Source: Paenibacillus lignilyticus (GTDB lineage Bacteria > Bacillota > Bacilli > Paenibacillales > Paenibacillaceae). Taken from it: a stretch of DNA of 64,000 nucleotides. The stretch covers positions 94,079 to 158,078 of the forward strand of contig NZ_JAGKSP010000013.1 of assembly GCF_017942085.1 (NCBI RefSeq). Reading direction: 5' to 3'. A model generated the notes under the pieces. That model made no database searches. It was given only the letters and a program-made list of their open reading frames with translations, and was not told where the DNA came from. Of this stretch, positions 1 through 8,930 are shown one piece after another; within the stretch, counting starts at the first letter, position 1; each line of letters opens with the position of its first letter. The position numbers and the translations under genes are program-made.

Positions 1-1405
1 GAGGAACGACAAGGCCCGTGCTTTCATCGATGATTTCAATGCCGTTCTTGAAGATTTCATTCTCGAACCCGTCCCATTCCAATTCCGCAAGCTGCCTGGA
101 ATGCTGCAGCTCCGTATTCGCTACAAGATAACGGAATGCGCGGCCGGTGTGAAGCAGTGTGCCGCCTTTCGCATTTCGCACTTTATCTAACGCCGAATGA
201 GCCAGACGGCTTCCATTCGCGGCATAAGCAAGCTTACGCACCTCAAGCATTTGGACATTAAAGTGCCATGGCTGATGAACGGAGGTGTGGAATCCCCATG
301 TATGCTCCGCGTACATGACGAGCTGACGCTCAATTTCGTCAAGCTCCCGGCGGCTTACAATACGCTGCTCCGGATCAAGGCGCTTTACCTTGCGAAGCAC
401 GCGTTGACCATCCTTGAAGATTTGCGTATGCATCGGAGTCGAGCCCGCACCATCCGTCCACCAATCCGGCCAATCCCCGGCATGGATAGGAATATCGACC
501 GGCTGACTCTTCACATGCCGGAAAAACTCGCTTAAGGTCGCCATTTGAATCTGTACCTGTTCCCCATGACGAGCATTCCACCTGTTGATGATGTCCATTA
601 TCGCTCCGTTCGGCGCCCCGTTGTCCGTCGCAAGGCCCGAGACCGTTACCGGCACGAAATCATACGGATAGTTCTCTTGTTCAAGCAAGCTTAAATAGCG
701 GTCAATCCGTGTATCCATAATTTCATCGTGGTTGCTGACAATCGCCGGCGTATGGAACTCATCGCGAATGATGTAGCTGCCTACGGCATCCGGACACATG
801 CCCAGCTCGTTGCCTAAGAAATAATGATCCCCGTTCCAGACAAGCAATTTCTCTCCTTTTGGCGTCTCCCACCAGAAAGGCGTCTGTTTCTTTCCCAGAG
901 CGAACATGCCGTGATGCGTATGGATACAGGAGAATAAATGCTGCACACCGGAATCCAACAAGCTTTGTCCATAGCCCCAGCTGTAGCCGTTAATGTCAGC
1001 CGTCATGGCCGAATCCACGTGCCGGCCAACGCTTCTTCCGTATTCCGCAGCCTTGGAATGAATCGCTTGCAGTAAATCGTAATCGGCGAGCTCTGTCATA
1101 TTGAGATAGGTCCCGGACAGCTCGATATCGCCGCTGCGAACAGCTTCCGCGAAGTCACGTTTCTCCTCTTCGCTCGCTTCCTCCAGAAACTTCTCCACAG
1201 CCCAGAAGGTTTCACACGTCCACTTGAACCCTTTCCACTCCGCTTTCTGCCCTTGCTCGATTTGCTTCGTAATTTGCAGGGCTTGCCGAATGAAATCGAC
1301 ATGGAATTGCTCAATTCTTTCTTGTCTTCTTGTATAGCCGATATCGGTATGAGAATGATGAATGACGAATATACGCCATTTGCGCCCCAACTTTTCCATT
1401 TGCAT
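1..1405 (-). CDS. GH38 alpha-mannosidase-like glycoside hydrolase (3' part outside window)
   Basis: The first ~468 residues of a glycoside hydrolase family 38-type protein are visible; the gene runs off the left edge. The HSHTD motif at residues 17-21 matches the zinc-binding His/Asp of the GH38 N-terminal domain. The segment ADINGYSWG, near residue 137, aligns with the region that carries the nucleophilic Asp. There is no signal peptide, so it probably acts in the cytoplasm on imported mannosides. It lies 48 bp downstream of two sugar permease genes and is probably co-transcribed with them. Start: ATG at 1405, 12 nt after AGGA; a second in-frame ATG lies at 1399. GH38-like proteins also include mannosylglycerate hydrolases, so the exact substrate is inferred. 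Confidence 0.8.
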   Translation of the reverse strand, partial: MQMEKLGRKWRIFVIHHSHTDIGYTRRQERIEQFHVDFIRQALQITKQIEQGQKAEWKGFKWTCETFWAVEKFLEEASEEEKRDFAEAVRSGDIELSGTYLNMTELADYDLLQAIHSKAAEYGRSVGRHVDSAMTADINGYSWGYGQSLLDSGVQHLFSCIHTHHGMFALGKKQTPFWWETPKGEKLLVWNGDHYFLGNELGMCPDAVGSYIIRDEFHTPAIVSNHDEIMDTRIDRYLSLLEQENYPYDFVPVTVSGLATDNGAPNGAIMDIINRWNARHGEQVQIQMATLSEFFRHVKSQPVDIPIHAGDWPDWWTDGAGSTPMHTQIFKDGQRVLRKVKRLDPEQRIVSRRELDEIERQLVMYAEHTWGFHTSVHQPWHFNVQMLEVRKLAYAANGSRLAHSALDKVRNAKGGTLLHTGRAFRYLVANTELQHSRQLAELEWDGFENEIFKNGIEIIDESTGLVVP

Positions 1406-1452
1406 CCTAAAATACAGTCCTCTCCACTAATGAATGATTTTCTCTGTACTAG

Positions 1453-2337
1453 CTACTCTTTAACGCTTCCCACAACGATTCCTTTCACGAAGAACCTTTG
1501 CAGGAACGGATACACAAGCAAGATCGGCAATGAGCCAACGATAATTTGAGCGGCCTTCGTCGTACGGTCGGAAATTTCGGACATGTGCTTCGCCTGCAGC
1601 ATGCTGATTTTGTTGAAATCGGGTTTGATAATGATCGTCTGCAAATAGGTAGCAAGCGGATATTTATCCGGTGACTTCATCAGAATCAGCCCGTCAAACC
1701 AGGAGTTCCATTGACCGACAAAGGCAAACAACAGAATGGTCGCAATCGATGGCATCGAAATCGGCACAAGAATTCGCCACAAAGTCGTCCAATGCGAAGC
1801 CCCGTCAATGAATGCCGACTCCTCCAGTTCCTTCGGCAAGCCGCGGAAGAAATTCAGCATGAGAACGGCATTAAACACTTGAACCGCTCCGGGCAGCACT
1901 AATCCCCATATCGAATTGTCGAGCGAGAACATCTTAATCGTCATATACCAAGGAATAAGTCCTCCGCCGAACAGAACCGTAAACATGAAGTACCACGCAT
2001 ACAAGGTCCGGAACCTGAAATCCTTCATCTCCTTGGATAGAGGATAAGCCAGCAGAATCGTAAAGAACATACTGATCGATACGCCAAGAACGCAGCGCTC
2101 TATCGAAATAAGGAACGACTTCACAAACTGAGAGTTCGAAAAAATAAACGAGTATGACGCCACCGTCGCATCTACCGGCCATAGCTTGACTAGCCCGGCG
2201 GACGCGGCAGTGCTGGTGCTGAAAGAAATCGCAAGTACATGCACCATAGGAGCCAGACATAAGAGCGATAATAAAATAAGAAAAACATGATTAAATACGC
2301 TGAACGTACGGTATTTAAATGACGGACGATGAAACAT
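1453..2337 (-). CDS. carbohydrate ABC transporter permease, LplC/MalG type
   Basis: A 294-residue polytopic membrane protein with about six hydrophobic segments. The ABC permease EAA loop is visible as EESAFIDGASHWTTLWRILV around residues 175-195, and it ends in the usual KGIVVGSVKE tail of LplC-like subunits. It would form the membrane channel with the permease encoded just upstream (12 bp gap) and receive sugar from the lipoprotein at 3341-5047. Start ATG follows AGGGGGA with good spacing. No ATPase gene is nearby, so energy coupling probably relies on a shared ATPase. Confidence 0.9.
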   Translation of the reverse strand: MFHRPSFKYRTFSVFNHVFLILLSLLCLAPMVHVLAISFSTSTAASAGLVKLWPVDATVASYSFIFSNSQFVKSFLISIERCVLGVSISMFFTILLAYPLSKEMKDFRFRTLYAWYFMFTVLFGGGLIPWYMTIKMFSLDNSIWGLVLPGAVQVFNAVLMLNFFRGLPKELEESAFIDGASHWTTLWRILVPISMPSIATILLFAFVGQWNSWFDGLILMKSPDKYPLATYLQTIIIKPDFNKISMLQAKHMSEISDRTTKAAQIIVGSLPILLVYPFLQRFFVKGIVVGSVKE

Positions 2338-2349
2338 AGGTTTGTCCCC

Positions 2350-3261
2350 CTAAAATATGCGATAGTTGGATAGTCGGTACGCGAGCCAATACGAAATGCT
2401 GATCAGCAGTAAGGACACGATGGATTTGAACAGTCCCATCGCCGTTGCAACACTGTATTGCGCGTTGACGATACCGGTACGATAGACGAGCGTATCCAAT
2501 ATATCGCCTGTTTCGTATACGGTCGCATTATACAGGGTGAAAATTTGATCGAATCCGGCATTAAGCACATTGCCTAAGCTTAACGTCATCATCAGGATCA
2601 CAATTGGGAAAATGGACGGAACCGTAATATGCCTGGTTTGCTGCCAGCGTGTAGCGCCATCGATGACAGCCGCTTCATATAAGGACGGGTTCACGCTTGT
2701 AATCGCCGCCAGATAGACGATCGTACTGAAGCCGAACTCCTTCCACACATCCGAAATAATCAGAACAGGCCGGAACCAATCATTGCTGCCCAAGAAGAAG
2801 ATCGGTTCAAAACCCAGACTCTTAATAACTTGGTTAACAATACCTGACTCGGGAGACAAAATGTCAATTAATATCCCGCCCAAGATAATCCAGGACAGAA
2901 AGTGCGGCAAATAGATCAGCGTCTGAATGCCGCGCTTAATCAACGCGTTACGAACTTCATTGAGCAGCAGCGCGATCGTAATCGGAACAATCAGACCGAC
3001 AACGATTTTAATAGAGGCAATGATGAGCGTGTTCCGGATCGCCAGCATCGTATCCGGCATCATGAAAATATATTCAAAGTTATCGAACCCTACCCACTTG
3101 GAGTGGAAAAAGCCCATTAACCCCTTGCCTTTAAGGCGAATAAACTTTTGAAAGGCGAGCACGATCCCAACCATAGGGAAGTAACTGAAAATTAGAGCAA
3201 AAATAAAGCTGGGAAAAATCATGGCATGCAGCGGAAGTTCCTTTCTCAATCTTCTATACAC
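2350..3261 (-). CDS. sugar ABC transporter permease, LplB/MalF type
   Basis: A 303-residue integral membrane protein of the LplB family. The N-terminal cytoplasmic stretch is followed by a hydrophobic helix (AMIFPSFIFALIFSYFP), and the EAA loop reads EAAVIDGATRWQQTRHITVP around residues 195-215. It pairs with the permease at 1453-2337. The GTG start sits after GGGAGG. A 13-bp-stem hairpin lies between this gene and the upstream binding-protein gene, which is common where the binding protein must be made in excess. Confidence 0.9.
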   Translation of the reverse strand: MYRRLRKELPLHAMIFPSFIFALIFSYFPMVGIVLAFQKFIRLKGKGLMGFFHSKWVGFDNFEYIFMMPDTMLAIRNTLIIASIKIVVGLIVPITIALLLNEVRNALIKRGIQTLIYLPHFLSWIILGGILIDILSPESGIVNQVIKSLGFEPIFFLGSNDWFRPVLIISDVWKEFGFSTIVYLAAITSVNPSLYEAAVIDGATRWQQTRHITVPSIFPIVILMMTLSLGNVLNAGFDQIFTLYNATVYETGDILDTLVYRTGIVNAQYSVATAMGLFKSIVSLLLISISYWLAYRLSNYRIF

Positions 3262-3291
3262 AGAGGCACCTCCCAGTTTCCCTATAAAAGT

Positions 3292-3326
3292 AAAGAGAGA
3301 GGAGTGAGGGACTCTCCTCTCTCTTT
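3292..3326 (-). terminator. intercistronic hairpin between binding-protein and permease genes
   Basis: A perfect 13-bp stem (AAAGAGAGAGGAG with CTCCTCTCTCTTT) encloses a 9-nt loop in the 79-bp gap after the binding-protein stop. Only a weak U-rich stretch follows on the minus strand. It could be a leaky terminator or an mRNA 3'-end stabiliser that favours the upstream cistron. Confidence 0.6.
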
Positions 3327-3340
3327 CTATTCACTTCTTA

Positions 3341-5047
3341 TTACTGCTTCGCTGCCCAATCATTCACTTCAGATGTAATTTGATCGCCGCCCAGCTTCTT
3401 CCATTGCTCGACGAACTTATCGAATTCCTCGATAGGGGCAGCGCCCATAATGATTTTGGTAAAGGTTTCATTTTGCAATTTGTCCAGCACGCCTTGTTTC
3501 TCAACCATCGTCGGCGTATTGGCGCCTAGGTAACCCGTCGTAAGCAAGGTATCTTTATAACCAGCCAATACCTCGAATGAAGATTCCGTCGGACCTGCTT
3601 GGCGATAAGTAGCCCACTGTTCTTGGTCGCCGTTCATAAACGCCGTAATTTTCTCGTACAGCGACTTCTGCTCCGGATTCAACGCAGACGTATCTTTGGA
3701 TTCCACTGCCCCTTTAACCGCAAGGTAGTTATCCGGAACGTCCTTATTAGGAGCGAATACTTGGAATACCGGGTATTGGAAGAGCTCTGTTCCTTTAGCG
3801 GATACGGAGTACTTCGTCCAATCCGCCGTCTGGCCATAAGCGCGTTCCAACCATAGGTTAAGCATCTTCACGATCACTTCAGGATGCTCGAAGCCATCTT
3901 TGGCCACATAATATTCATAGACCGGGAAGCCTACGCCAGCAATTGCCGGCTTATCATCTGCGGAAACGATCGGGAACGGCTTCCATTCCATGCCTGGATT
4001 TTGTTTTCTGGCATCGTTAAACGGCCAGTAGGAATACCAGTTTGCACCGAAATAGATCCCTACTTTGTTTTGAGAGATGGATTCAATCACTTTACCTCCA
4101 TCTTTCACGGCAAACTCTTTATCCAAGAAGCCTGCTTTATACAGCTTCTGAAGCTCCGCTAAAGCCGTTTTCATTTCGGGAGCGATATTTCCGTTCGTCA
4201 GCTTACCTGTTGCGTCTTTCACCCAAATGCCGGGATAAGCGTGGAAACCGTTGTAGAAGCCTGTTAACCCACTAAGCTCTTTGCTGATCGCCAAGCCGAA
4301 TGTGTCATCCTTGCCATTGCCGTCCGGATCCTTGGTCATGAACGCCTCGGAAATTTTGAGCAGCTCATCCATCGTCTTAGGCGGCTGCATGCCCAATTTT
4401 TCCATCCAATCCGTACGAATCCACAGAATATCTGCGCTTGTGATGTTTCCGCCGAATTTCGGAATCGCCATCAGTTTTCCATCGAAGGTAGCCGCTTTGA
4501 GCGCAAGTCCTCCGTCTTGATTTCCCAATTCCTTCAGCGCAGGCGAAGCGTACTTCTCCCATACCTCTGTTAAATCCTGAATTTGCTCGCCTTCTACCAG
4601 CTGGTTCATCTGCTTCGTAGTGACGCCGAATACATCCGGAATGTCATTAGAAGCGATGGAAATATCCAATTTATTGCTATCGCCGCTCGGGTCGCCCAGC
4701 CAGTCGTACTCAAGTTTAATGCCTAAAGCGCTTTCATATTCTCTAGTCCAAACATTATTCTCATTCGTATCGCCATTCTCAAAGCGATCTGCCGGGAGGG
4801 CCATACGAACCGAATGTACGGTAATAGGCGGATCGTATTTACCGAATGGGTCAACCGTGCCTTCAGCGTCCGTGTTGGTCGAGGTCTTGTTTGTATTTGC
4901 GCTGTTATTTGCGGTTGTCGATTCGCTGTCTGTCGACTGCTTCGAAGCTTCATTGCCCGCATTGTTATTTCCCCCGCATGCCGAAAGCATTAGCGAAGTT
5001 GTTAGTAAGCAAGCGGCGAAGAGTGTAATCCGTTCCTTTCTTGCCAT
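3341..5047 (-). CDS. extracellular solute-binding lipoprotein, LplA type
   Basis: A 568-residue lipoprotein that captures the sugar for the permeases downstream. The N-terminus has a Lys/Arg-containing start, a hydrophobic core and the lipobox LSAC, with the lipidated Cys at residue 24. A low-complexity Asn/Ser/Thr linker of about 40 residues separates the anchor from the folded domain. The body has the features of large group-1 extracellular solute-binding proteins, for example the GPVD-like KDPDGNGKDDTFGLAI segment. The SD AGGGGG precedes the ATG. The two-component system immediately upstream probably senses the same sugar. Confidence 0.9.
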   Translation of the reverse strand: MARKERITLFAACLLTTSLMLSACGGNNNAGNEASKQSTDSESTTANNSANTNKTSTNTDAEGTVDPFGKYDPPITVHSVRMALPADRFENGDTNENNVWTREYESALGIKLEYDWLGDPSGDSNKLDISIASNDIPDVFGVTTKQMNQLVEGEQIQDLTEVWEKYASPALKELGNQDGGLALKAATFDGKLMAIPKFGGNITSADILWIRTDWMEKLGMQPPKTMDELLKISEAFMTKDPDGNGKDDTFGLAISKELSGLTGFYNGFHAYPGIWVKDATGKLTNGNIAPEMKTALAELQKLYKAGFLDKEFAVKDGGKVIESISQNKVGIYFGANWYSYWPFNDARKQNPGMEWKPFPIVSADDKPAIAGVGFPVYEYYVAKDGFEHPEVIVKMLNLWLERAYGQTADWTKYSVSAKGTELFQYPVFQVFAPNKDVPDNYLAVKGAVESKDTSALNPEQKSLYEKITAFMNGDQEQWATYRQAGPTESSFEVLAGYKDTLLTTGYLGANTPTMVEKQGVLDKLQNETFTKIIMGAAPIEEFDKFVEQWKKLGGDQITSEVNDWAAKQ

Positions 5048-5129
5048 TTCGTAAACCCCCTAGGTTTGAATGTTTTGCTCACAAGTTGATTATAAGTAGA
5101 CGAAGGGGCGGCCAGCTATTCGCCATTCT

Positions 5130-6815
5130 TTACTTTGCACTCGCATTTCTAGACATCACGACACTATCTCGATATTCCTGCGGCGTCATCTGCAAGGCCT
5201 TCCGGAAGAAGCGAAAGAACGATTGCTCCGATAAGAAACCGACAGAAGTAGAAATTTCATGGATTTTCAAGCGATTTTCTTCCAGCAGTTCTTTGGTTTT
5301 CGCAAGCCTTGCCGTCATAATATAGTCGGATAAGCCTTCATTCGTGACTTGCTTGTACAACCGGGATAGATACGAAGGATTGTGTCCAACCACATCACCA
5401 ATGCGATTAAGCGTCAAATCCCCTGCTAGGTTCTGCTGAACATAACGCTGCACCATCCGAATCACATCGTGCTCCTGATTTCCTTTGCCTGCCTGTTTGT
5501 GCTCAAACAGCGCCTCCGCCAGCTTATAGAAATAATCCACTACTTCCTTCCAGTTATCATGACAATCAAGGGCGGTCATTTTACCCAAATTGACTCGGCC
5601 TCCAACCTCACTCTGAACTTCCCAGCGGTTGATATAAGATAAGAAGATGGAGACGAGCGTAAAATAAACTTCCGTCTTTATTGCATTCTTAGCAGCCGCG
5701 CACTCTGTCAACGCTGTCATAATGCCAACATATTCAGCCATAAATTGCTCCTTCTGCCCGTTCTCCAGCAAGGTATGCAATAAATTCAGCTTCTTGAGCT
5801 GCTTTCGTTGATCATGCTCTATTTGATCGGCTGAGGTAATGGTTATCGTTGGCTCTATAAGCAGCAGCTGCTGACTTAGCCCAAGCCCCCGGTTTAGGAG
5901 CTGCTGCAAATGCTCGAATTGCTCCGATATGCGTTCCCACGCTTTGAACGAAGCGCCAATGGCAATGGATAGATTCAGCTTGAGCAAGACACTGCAAGAA
6001 TCTTGCATCATCTCTGCCGTTCCCTTAAGAAAAATAAGACATCGCTGCTCCAGCTCGGCAAGCTCGGCGGCTGACAGGGTTCCCGTCTGCTCTTCGGGCT
6101 GAATCAGCCATAACAGCTTTGTTTTTCTCTCAAAATCAAACGAAATGAATTGCACCTTCGCCGCCAGATATTCCTTCGCAATGTTCTGAATGGCAAATAG
6201 ATATAACGATTTGTCAAAAGGACGCGTGTCTTCCTTCCAATTGTCTATCCTGCCGATCATAGCAACGACAGGTTTAGTAGGATCAAGTTCAATGTCAGCT
6301 TCCTCAAAGCTTCGGCTGAGCGCGCCGTTTGCAAGCGAACCCCCTTGTACAAGCTCCATAAGCAGCTCTTTCTGCAGTAATGGTGTCATCGCTTGCATCT
6401 GCTGCTTTGATTTGGCAATATACGCTTCAGCCTCGACCGCTTCTGATAGAGCCGTCAGTGCTTTCTGAACGGAAGCGACGATCGCCTCTTCTCCTTCAGT
6501 CTTTAATAAGTAATCGACGCCTCCGTTACGCATCGCTTCATGGATATAATCAAAATCGTTGTAGCCCGTTAGAAAAATCACCTTACATCGCGGCCAATAT
6601 TTGATGATTTCGCGATGAAGCTCTAAGCCGTTCATCCCCGGCATTCGAATATCCGACAAGACAATATCGATTTTAACCGTTCGCATACAGCCGAGCGCTT
6701 CCGCAGAGGAGTAGGCGCTAAGCAGTTCCAATTCAGGAATGGCCTGTCTTTCAAACAAATCCAGAACACTTTCTACGATAAATGGTTCATTGTCAACAAT
6801 GAGTAATCTATACAA
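5130..6815 (-). CDS. YesN-type response regulator with AraC DNA-binding domain
   Basis: A receiver domain at the N-terminus (LLIVDNEP; phospho-acceptor Asp in VLSDIRMPGMNG near residue 53) is followed by a long middle region and a C-terminal AraC-type double helix-turn-helix (NRIGDVVGHNPSYLSRLYKQ and IHEISTSVGFLSEQSFFRFF). The likely role is activating the adjacent transport/hydrolase genes after phosphorylation by the upstream kinase. I chose TTG at 6815 because AAGGGGG lies 9 nt upstream; an in-frame TTG at 6824 sits right against that SD. It overlaps the end of the kinase gene by 8 nt, which suggests translational coupling. Confidence 0.9.
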   Translation of the reverse strand: MYRLLIVDNEPFIVESVLDLFERQAIPELELLSAYSSAEALGCMRTVKIDIVLSDIRMPGMNGLELHREIIKYWPRCKVIFLTGYNDFDYIHEAMRNGGVDYLLKTEGEEAIVASVQKALTALSEAVEAEAYIAKSKQQMQAMTPLLQKELLMELVQGGSLANGALSRSFEEADIELDPTKPVVAMIGRIDNWKEDTRPFDKSLYLFAIQNIAKEYLAAKVQFISFDFERKTKLLWLIQPEEQTGTLSAAELAELEQRCLIFLKGTAEMMQDSCSVLLKLNLSIAIGASFKAWERISEQFEHLQQLLNRGLGLSQQLLLIEPTITITSADQIEHDQRKQLKKLNLLHTLLENGQKEQFMAEYVGIMTALTECAAAKNAIKTEVYFTLVSIFLSYINRWEVQSEVGGRVNLGKMTALDCHDNWKEVVDYFYKLAEALFEHKQAGKGNQEHDVIRMVQRYVQQNLAGDLTLNRIGDVVGHNPSYLSRLYKQVTNEGLSDYIMTARLAKTKELLEENRLKIHEISTSVGFLSEQSFFRFFRKALQMTPQEYRDSVVMSRNASAK

Positions 6816-8562
6816 TCTTCTCAACCCCCTTAGCAGATAATCTCATCTCCACCCGAACGCCACCTTCTGCTCCTCGAGACACGGAAAGTCCATACTGCTC
6901 GCCATATCGTAATTTTAGGCGCCGATGCACGTTCAGAATACCGGTGGATTCTTTCTCCAGAACATGTGATTGTATCCGATTTCGCAAGTCATCAAGACCC
7001 GCTTCCGAAATGTTCTCCCCATTGTCCTCCACTTTAATCAATAAGTCCTCGTCCTCTATTTCAAACCTTATTGAAAGCAAGCCATTCGAAACCTTGTCTT
7101 CCAGACCATGCACATAGGCGTTTTCAATAACGGGCTGCAGAATAAGTCTAGGAACAGGCACCTTCTGGAACGCCTCCGGCAGCTCCTCCCATTCCACTCT
7201 GATTTGTCTGGAGAAACGCAGTGTCTGTATCTCGGTAAAAGCCTTTGAGTGGTGCACCTCTTGATCGAGCGTGACGGTTTCATTTCCCGTTCGAGTAATG
7301 AATTTGAAATAGTCTCCGAGGTGTTGAATAAGCTGTTCCGCCGTTTCAATATTGCGCATCCGAACAAGTCCCTGCAGCATAAAGAAGCTATTGTATAGAA
7401 AATGCGGATTAATCTGAGACTGCAGCTGTTTAAGCTCCGCTTGTTGGGAACGAATCCGCTCCTCATAAACCTCACCGATCAGCTTATGCAACTGGCTGAC
7501 CATGGCATTGAATTGTCCGTATAAGTATTTGAATTCGTCGCTGTAGTTATGGTCGATCTCTACCTGTAAATCCCCCTTTTCCACCCTGCGAAAAGAAGTG
7601 ACGAGCCGTTTGAGCGGCCGATGAATTAAGCGGAATATCCAGTAAGAAAAGGCAACGATAATAATGGTGGATAGAATAGACAACAGCCATAAAAACTTAC
7701 GGTAAGTATCCAGAGGTCCCAACACTTCGTCAGCAGGAATATATACAACTAAATAGGTGTCTAGAAGCTTCGAGTATTCGTACGTAATCAAGTAATTCAT
7801 GCCGTTCATGTTGATGTTGCCTTGATCACTCGGTCTTCCGCTAATAGCCGGGTTGTTTAGGAACTTCCTTAACTCAGGTGAGATTTGATCGTTTTTCCCA
7901 TCCGAAAATGTCCAATTCTGTTGAACATTAATAAAGGAGGCGCCAGCCCCATCCATGTCGACGATTTGACGAAGCGTTTCCTGAATCTTCTTCGTGGATA
8001 GATCGACTCCAAGCGCAATCGTCAAAGGCAGCTTTTGAAACGGATCGGGATATACTTCACTCAGAAAAAGCCCCTTCTCCCAGTACGTGATCTTCGATCC
8101 CGTGCGCCCTGACATTTTTAGAGCGTTTAGCTCGTCTGACGGAATGTGATTGTCGTAGCTGTTAGAGAATATCCCTCTCTCCATGGAAGGAATGTACACC
8201 TTGACATTGTCGACGTATAAACTAGATGTTTTCAGTAAATTAAGCCTGTCCTTCACTTTAAGAATCGTCTGAACTCTTGTGTAATCGTCCATATCCGCGG
8301 CGATCGTTCGAATTTTGAGAAAATCCTCGTTGAAAATAAGCTCTTTATTGATCTGGATAATACGAGCCATTTCGCTTTCAAACGAACTCATATAGAAATG
8401 GACATTCGTTAGGACGGATTGCGACAATTCCTCTCGCATGTTCTCCTCGGCGGATTGGATGATAAAGATGCTGATGCTAAAAATCGGAATGATTACGACT
8501 AGAAATGATAGCAGCAGCTTTGTAAAAATACCCGCTTTAAACGGCGCTTTGAATATACTCAT
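6808..8562 (-). CDS. YesM-type sensor histidine kinase
   Basis: A 584-residue membrane kinase. TM helix 1 is near residues 13-35, then comes an extracellular sensing domain of ~240 residues, TM helix 2 near residue 295, a HAMP linker (FRLIHRPLKRLVTSFRRVEKGD), the His_kinase motif INPHFLYNSFF carrying the phospho-accepting His, and a C-terminal HATPase domain (VIENAYVHGLED; VEDNGENIS). It pairs with the AraC-type regulator it overlaps. The ATG follows GGGGGA. A short frame with a stronger SD overlaps its start. Confidence 0.92.
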   Translation of the reverse strand: MSIFKAPFKAGIFTKLLLSFLVVIIPIFSISIFIIQSAEENMREELSQSVLTNVHFYMSSFESEMARIIQINKELIFNEDFLKIRTIAADMDDYTRVQTILKVKDRLNLLKTSSLYVDNVKVYIPSMERGIFSNSYDNHIPSDELNALKMSGRTGSKITYWEKGLFLSEVYPDPFQKLPLTIALGVDLSTKKIQETLRQIVDMDGAGASFINVQQNWTFSDGKNDQISPELRKFLNNPAISGRPSDQGNINMNGMNYLITYEYSKLLDTYLVVYIPADEVLGPLDTYRKFLWLLSILSTIIIVAFSYWIFRLIHRPLKRLVTSFRRVEKGDLQVEIDHNYSDEFKYLYGQFNAMVSQLHKLIGEVYEERIRSQQAELKQLQSQINPHFLYNSFFMLQGLVRMRNIETAEQLIQHLGDYFKFITRTGNETVTLDQEVHHSKAFTEIQTLRFSRQIRVEWEELPEAFQKVPVPRLILQPVIENAYVHGLEDKVSNGLLSIRFEIEDEDLLIKVEDNGENISEAGLDDLRNRIQSHVLEKESTGILNVHRRLKLRYGEQYGLSVSRGAEGGVRVEMRLSAKGVEKIV

Positions 8563-8641
8563 GCTGATCCCCCGAACTCATTGTAGTAGCATTGTTGGAC
8601 GTACTGGAGTTAGACAAAGGTAATAACATTCTATATCTCAT
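8537..8641 (-). CDS. possible 34-residue upstream leader frame
   Basis: An ATG at 8641 preceded by GAGGGAGGG with 5-9 nt spacing opens a 34-codon frame that ends at TAA 8537-8539, inside the first codons of the sensor kinase but in another frame. The peptide is Ser/Thr/Asn-rich, with no recognisable domain. The SD is stronger than that of the kinase, and the overlap would permit translational coupling. It may equally be a chance frame. Confidence 0.3.
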   Translation of the reverse strand: MRYRMLLPLSNSSTSNNATTMSSGDQHEYIQSAV

Positions 8642-8703
8642 GGAAATTCCCTCCCTCATCCATAGTAATTGATTCAGAACATGTCGAATCTTGCGTAAAT
8701 ATC

Positions 8704-8733
8704 AAAAAAAGCACTTCCACAATGGGGCAGTGC
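8704..8733 (-). terminator. terminator-like hairpin upstream of the sensor kinase
   Basis: On the minus strand, GCACT and AGTGC arms plus an inner CC/GG pair form a hairpin followed directly by seven U residues. No minus-strand gene lies upstream of it, so if real it would end a leader transcript before the kinase (an attenuator) or a small RNA. Confidence 0.45.
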
Positions 8734-8835
8734 CTTCTAAATGAATGATTTTACTGTAGCAGCCAAATAGTTATTTATTTTTCTTCCTATCTGGCCTCGA
8801 ATTTGATCTAAATATAGCGATAATGAGAGATAATG

Positions 8836-8841
8836 TATAAT
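8836..8841 (+). promoter_or_regulatory. candidate -10 element (TATAAT) for the LysR gene
   Basis: A perfect TATAAT lies 90 bp before the chosen TTG start. No convincing -35 hexamer is found at 16-18 bp, so the call is tentative. Confidence 0.35.
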
Positions 8842-8886
8842 ACTTAAATTGTTATCTGACATAGATCTTAAGCTATCAAATCAATG

Positions 8887-8898
8887 TGATACGTATCA
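8887..8898. promoter_or_regulatory. 12-bp palindrome TGATACGTATCA upstream of the LysR gene
   Basis: A perfect inverted repeat lies between the candidate -10 and the ribosome binding site. LysR proteins often autoregulate through T-N11-A dyads; this shorter dyad is a candidate operator. Confidence 0.4.
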
Positions 8899-8930
8899 GA
8901 AGGATGATCAATCGTAGGAGGATATCACAG

